Assembly (NCBI GenBank): GCA_051892815.1
Contig: JBJFGP010000227.1
Span: 1-8,250, forward strand
Direction of reading: 5' to 3'
DNA length: 8,250 nt
Source of the DNA: JAXFQS01 sp051892815
GTDB lineage: Bacteria > Verrucomicrobiota > Kiritimatiellia > RFP12 > DVOR01
Shown: positions 5,759 through 8,250 of the stretch, piece by piece
Position numbering within the stretch: position 1 is the stretch's first letter
How the letters are laid out: each line of letters opens with the position of its first letter
Program-made: the position numbers and the translations under genes
The notes under the pieces: generated by a model
Seen by the model: the letters and a program-made list of their open reading frames with translations, nothing else
Databases searched by the model: none
Told to the model about the DNA's origin: nothing

Positions 5759-6790
5759 ATGATTTCCGCCAAGAACCTCATCTTTTGCCTCGCGCTGCTG
5801 CTTCTGCTCATCGGCTGCCGGGAAAATCCTGAAGACCTCTTTGCCAAAGGCAAGCAAGCCCTCGCCAGCGGCAACCTTCCCGATGCCGTGACCTATCTCA
5901 AGCGCGCCGTCAAGGCATCCCCCAACGCCCTTGACGCGATGAAGTTGCTCGGCGGCACCCATTATCGCCTGGGCGAGATGGAGCAGTCTGCCGAACTCTT
6001 CGACGAAGTCCTGACCATCGCGCCGAACGATTTGACTGCGCTGGAGGCTCGTGGACGCATCGCCGGCACTCTTGGACAGTGGCGCGACGCCAACACATTC
6101 TTTACCCGGGCCGTCACGGCCGCCAGCGATCCTCAGGACATCTCTCGACTCCAGACCGCGTGGGGAATGGCCGACGATCTCAGAGGCGATACGATGCTCG
6201 CAGCCGCCCGTTTGCTCTACGCCATCCGCGCCAATGCCACGAACGAGGTCGCCATCTATAACCTCGCCGTCCTCTTCAAGGAGAAACTCAATCTCCCCAG
6301 AGAATCCGCCGAACTCTTCAACCTCTACCTTCGGACCGACGGTTCCGCCGCACGCAAAGAACCCGCCCAGAAAGCCTTGGATTCCCTCAAAACACTCACT
6401 CAAAAGAGTGAGCCGACGCGTACCAGGCTCATTGCCGAAACCAAACCCCTGGCGGAGAAAGCCATCCGCGAACGCAATCCGCGGAAAGCCGCGGAACTCT
6501 ATCAGAGGCTTATTCCCCTAGGGCTCGATGAAAAGAGCACATTGGAGGCCGCCAAACAAGCCTACCAGACCAAGAACTACGAAATCGCCTGCCGCCTGCT
6601 CTTGCCACTTTGCTACCGCAGCCCGCGCAACCTCGTCGCCTTTGACTTGATGACCCGCGCCTGCTATGCCTGCAAACACTACCCCGAAGCGCGCCTCTAC
6701 GGCCAGCGTTGCCTGTTGCTTATCCCCGAAGACAAAAAAGCCAAGTACGACGCCTGGCTGCAGAGCGTGCCGATGGCGAGGGACGACTAA
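5759..6790 (+). CDS. TPR-repeat lipoprotein, function unknown
   Basis: The 343-residue product opens with a lipoprotein signal peptide: MISAKN, a leucine-rich stretch and the lipobox LIGC with the lipidated Cys at residue 20. Arg at position +2 does not act as an inner-membrane retention signal, so outer-membrane anchoring facing the periplasm is likely. The rest is tetratricopeptide-like helical pairs: the clearest are about 25-58 (AKGKQALASGNLPDAVTYLK) and 59-92 (LGGTHYRLGEMEQSAELF). More degenerate repeats follow, including KAAELYQRL near 242-250 and a C-terminal pair around 260-325. TPR domains bind protein partners; the partner here is not evident. I chose ATG 5759 because the upstream ATG 5696 lies inside the promoter and would hide the signal peptide behind 21 polar residues. 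The sequence AGAGA lies about ten bases before the ATG. cvpA follows after three bases. Confidence 0.85.
   Translation: MISAKNLIFCLALLLLLIGCRENPEDLFAKGKQALASGNLPDAVTYLKRAVKASPNALDAMKLLGGTHYRLGEMEQSAELFDEVLTIAPNDLTALEARGRIAGTLGQWRDANTFFTRAVTAASDPQDISRLQTAWGMADDLRGDTMLAAARLLYAIRANATNEVAIYNLAVLFKEKLNLPRESAELFNLYLRTDGSAARKEPAQKALDSLKTLTQKSEPTRTRLIAETKPLAEKAIRERNPRKAAELYQRLIPLGLDEKSTLEAAKQAYQTKNYEIACRLLLPLCYRSPRNLVAFDLMTRACYACKHYPEARLYGQRCLLLIPEDKKAKYDAWLQSVPMARDD
6778..6783 (+). promoter_or_regulatory. Ribosome binding site supporting the GTG start of cvpA
   Basis: GAGGGA lies ten bases before GTG 6794, inside the last codons of the lipoprotein gene. It is the clearest Shine-Dalgarno-like sequence seen before any start in this window and supports the non-ATG start. 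Confidence 0.55.
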
Positions 6791-6793
6791 CCC

Positions 6794-7300
6794 GTGACAG
6801 GCAGCATTCCAACCCTTGCTACCGTCGACTGGTGCCTTTTGGCCCTTGCGCTTATCTTCGCCGTTCGCGGCGGTATCCGAGGTTTTTCCGGTGAAGTGGG
6901 CAACTTGGTGGCCCTTGCCATCTCGGGCGTGACGCTTTGGTATGCGTGGAATCCTTTCGGAATTTGGATTGCGAAAGCCCAGTGGATTCCCGAGGCCATT
7001 CGCCAGAGTTCCATTTGCCGAACTCTGATTCTCTTGATAAGCGTCGCGATTCTCTTTGTCGTCGTTTACAAGGCAACGGCCAAATTGGTCGGATGCGCCA
7101 TCGGGCAGCCCCTGGACGCCATGTTGGGCGTCTGCGCTGCCCTTTTCAAGGTCGCATTCCTCGCGGGAATCATCTTCGCTTGCGGTCAAATCATATTCCC
7201 GCGGTTGACCCATTGGGCAGTTCCGGAAAGTAGCGTGGCTTCCCGTATTCTCGCCCCCATCGCAGAACACTTTACCGGCCATTTCTCGGTGCCCCACTGA
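6794..7300 (+). CDS. CvpA-family inner-membrane protein
   Basis: The 168-residue product has four hydrophobic segments, at about 11-25, 34-52, 75-94 and 108-130, and the CvpA opening pattern: an Asp (residue 12) before helix one, then an RGGIRGFSGE stretch (25-34) leading into helix two. CvpA proteins are small inner-membrane proteins. In E. coli CvpA is needed for colicin V production and for envelope stress tolerance, but its molecular action is unclear. The start is GTG 6794, three bases after the lipoprotein stop and supported by GAGGGA upstream. The stop TGA shares one base with the dnaG ATG (TGATG), so primase translation is probably coupled to it. Family assignment rests on the N-terminal pattern, size and topology; the C-terminal 35 residues are not distinctive. 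Confidence 0.75.
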   Translation: MTGSIPTLATVDWCLLALALIFAVRGGIRGFSGEVGNLVALAISGVTLWYAWNPFGIWIAKAQWIPEAIRQSSICRTLILLISVAILFVVVYKATAKLVGCAIGQPLDAMLGVCAALFKVAFLAGIIFACGQIIFPRLTHWAVPESSVASRILAPIAEHFTGHFSVPH

Positions 7301-8250
7301 TGTTTTCCGACAATGCCAAAGAAGAAATCAAGGCGCGTATTGATATTGTCGACTTGATTCGCAGTTATGTCCCCTTGCGGAAAGCGGGAACGGTCTGGAA
7401 AGCCTGTTGCCCGTTCCATCAGGAAAAGACCCCCTCCTTCACGGTAGACCCAATACGCGGAACCTACCATTGCTTCGGTTGCGGCGAACACGGCGACATC
7501 TTTACCTTCACGATGAAGCAGGGAAGCATGACCTTCCCCGAAGCCCTTAGGGAGTTGGCCCAACGCGCCGGGGTCATCCTGGAGGAAGACAACAATCCAG
7601 TCGAGCGGGCAAAGCGCCAAAGACGGGCTCGCCTCTATTCAATCTATGAGGAGTTGGCCGCATTTTACCAACGTTGCCTGACACTCAAGTCCGCGCAAAT
7701 CGCACGAGATTACCTTGCAGAGCGCCATATTCCCACCGAGATTGCGACCCAATTCCGCCTGGGATATGCCCCTAAGCGGCGCAACGCGCTGTTGGAATGG
7801 GGGCACAAGCACGGCTATACTACGGAAGAATTGATTGAGGCGCAGGTTCTAATTCCGCCAAAGTACGGAAGAGATGACGACTACTACGACCGTTTCCACG
7901 GGCGCCTCGTCTTCCCAATAAGTGATAAAAGAGGCAGGGTTTGCGCTTTTAGTGCTCGTATTCTCGACGGTTCCCATCCCGCGAAATATGTCAACTCGCC
8001 CGAGACCGAAATCTTCAAGAAAAGCCATATCCTCTATGCTCTCTCCGATGCCATCCGCCCTTTGGCTCAATCACCGAAGCACCAGGCCATTGTTTGCGAG
8101 GGTCAGATCGATGTTATCCGTTGCCACAGCGCAGGGTTCACCACAGCCGTCGCATCGCAAGGCACGGCCTTTACCGAAGACCACGTCAAACTGCTGAAAG
8201 AGAGTGGCGCCGAATCCGCAGTCCTGGTTTTCGACGGTGACTCTGCAGGT
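7300..8250 (+). CDS. dnaG: DNA primase DnaG, N-terminal 317 residues, open at window end
   Basis: DnaG makes RNA primers for chromosome replication, working with the replicative helicase. The frame is open from ATG 7300 to the window edge (317 complete codons). Visible parts are an N-terminal CHC2-type zinc-binding domain with ligands Cys37, His40, Cys58 and Cys61 (CPFHQEKTPSF ... CFGCG), the start of the polymerase core with YDRFHGRLVFPISDKRGRV (about 194-212) and KYVNSPETEIFKKS (about 229-242), and the TOPRIM fold with Glu267 in EGQIDV and the Asp pair DGD (312-314). The catalytic Glu and Asp residues are intact. Most DnaG proteins have EGYMDV at the Glu motif; Gln replaces Tyr here. The missing part should hold the rest of TOPRIM and the helicase-binding domain. 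It overlaps the cvpA stop by one base, with no separate Shine-Dalgarno. Confidence 0.96.
   Translation, partial: MFSDNAKEEIKARIDIVDLIRSYVPLRKAGTVWKACCPFHQEKTPSFTVDPIRGTYHCFGCGEHGDIFTFTMKQGSMTFPEALRELAQRAGVILEEDNNPVERAKRQRRARLYSIYEELAAFYQRCLTLKSAQIARDYLAERHIPTEIATQFRLGYAPKRRNALLEWGHKHGYTTEELIEAQVLIPPKYGRDDDYYDRFHGRLVFPISDKRGRVCAFSARILDGSHPAKYVNSPETEIFKKSHILYALSDAIRPLAQSPKHQAIVCEGQIDVIRCHSAGFTTAVASQGTAFTEDHVKLLKESGAESAVLVFDGDSAG

Noticed and set aside
5744..6403. Minus-strand open frame of 219 codons, rich in Gly and Glu
   Set aside because: Its composition is what results from reading the TPR gene backwards; no motif supports it.
6518..7297. Minus-strand open frame of 259 codons opposite the lipoprotein gene and cvpA
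   Set aside because: It crosses the junction of two real genes on the opposite strand and has no recognisable domain.
1..8250. CRISPR arrays, transposons, tRNA or rRNA genes
   Set aside because: I saw no regularly spaced repeats, transposase motifs, terminal repeats or tRNA-like cloverleaf sequences; coding genes fill nearly all of the window.

Overview
The window most likely comes from a Gram-negative bacterium of the PVC group (Verrucomicrobia, Lentisphaerae, Kiritimatiellae or relatives). Lipid A synthesis (LpxK), an outer-membrane-type lipoprotein and periplasmic c-type cytochromes show the double membrane. The placement rests on remembered family patterns: the N-terminal extension of LpxK, the GPEGDF/LGPLVLRAETA version of RsmE and the EGQID version of the DnaG TOPRIM motif. 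It was not tested by a search.

Layout: two gene blocks point away from each other from a 195-base intergenic region (4570-4764). Leftward (minus strand) is a tightly packed five-gene run. In transcription order it holds a beta-propeller/diheme cytochrome (4569-2725), a Rid-fold protein resembling chorismatases (2723-1902), a short ResB-like cytochrome c maturation protein (1896-1258), lpxK (1255-68), and the first 23 codons of a probable murJ (71-1, cut by the window edge). Gaps are 1, 5 and 2 bases and the last pair overlaps, so this is probably one transcript with coupled translation. Rightward (plus strand) are rsmE (4765-5493), then after a 265-base gap with its own promoter a TPR lipoprotein (5759-6790), a CvpA-family membrane protein (6794-7300) and the 5' part of dnaG (7300 to the window end, open at the edge).

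How the genes work together: the diheme protein needs heme attachment outside the cytoplasm, and the ResB-like protein two genes downstream belongs to the system II haem-ligation family, so these two fit together. The Rid/chorismatase-like protein between them suggests a link to chorismate-derived or quinone-like metabolism, but this is inference. lpxK and murJ handle lipid A and peptidoglycan precursors. The right block is housekeeping: rRNA modification, a TPR lipoprotein, a CvpA-type membrane protein and primase.

There is no CRISPR array, transposon, tRNA or rRNA in the window. The most unusual parts are the cytochrome/Rid/ResB trio upstream of envelope genes, a nine-base C tract inside the cytochrome gene, and a probable leaderless rsmE start. 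Two rightward promoters share the same -10 hexamer and spacing.
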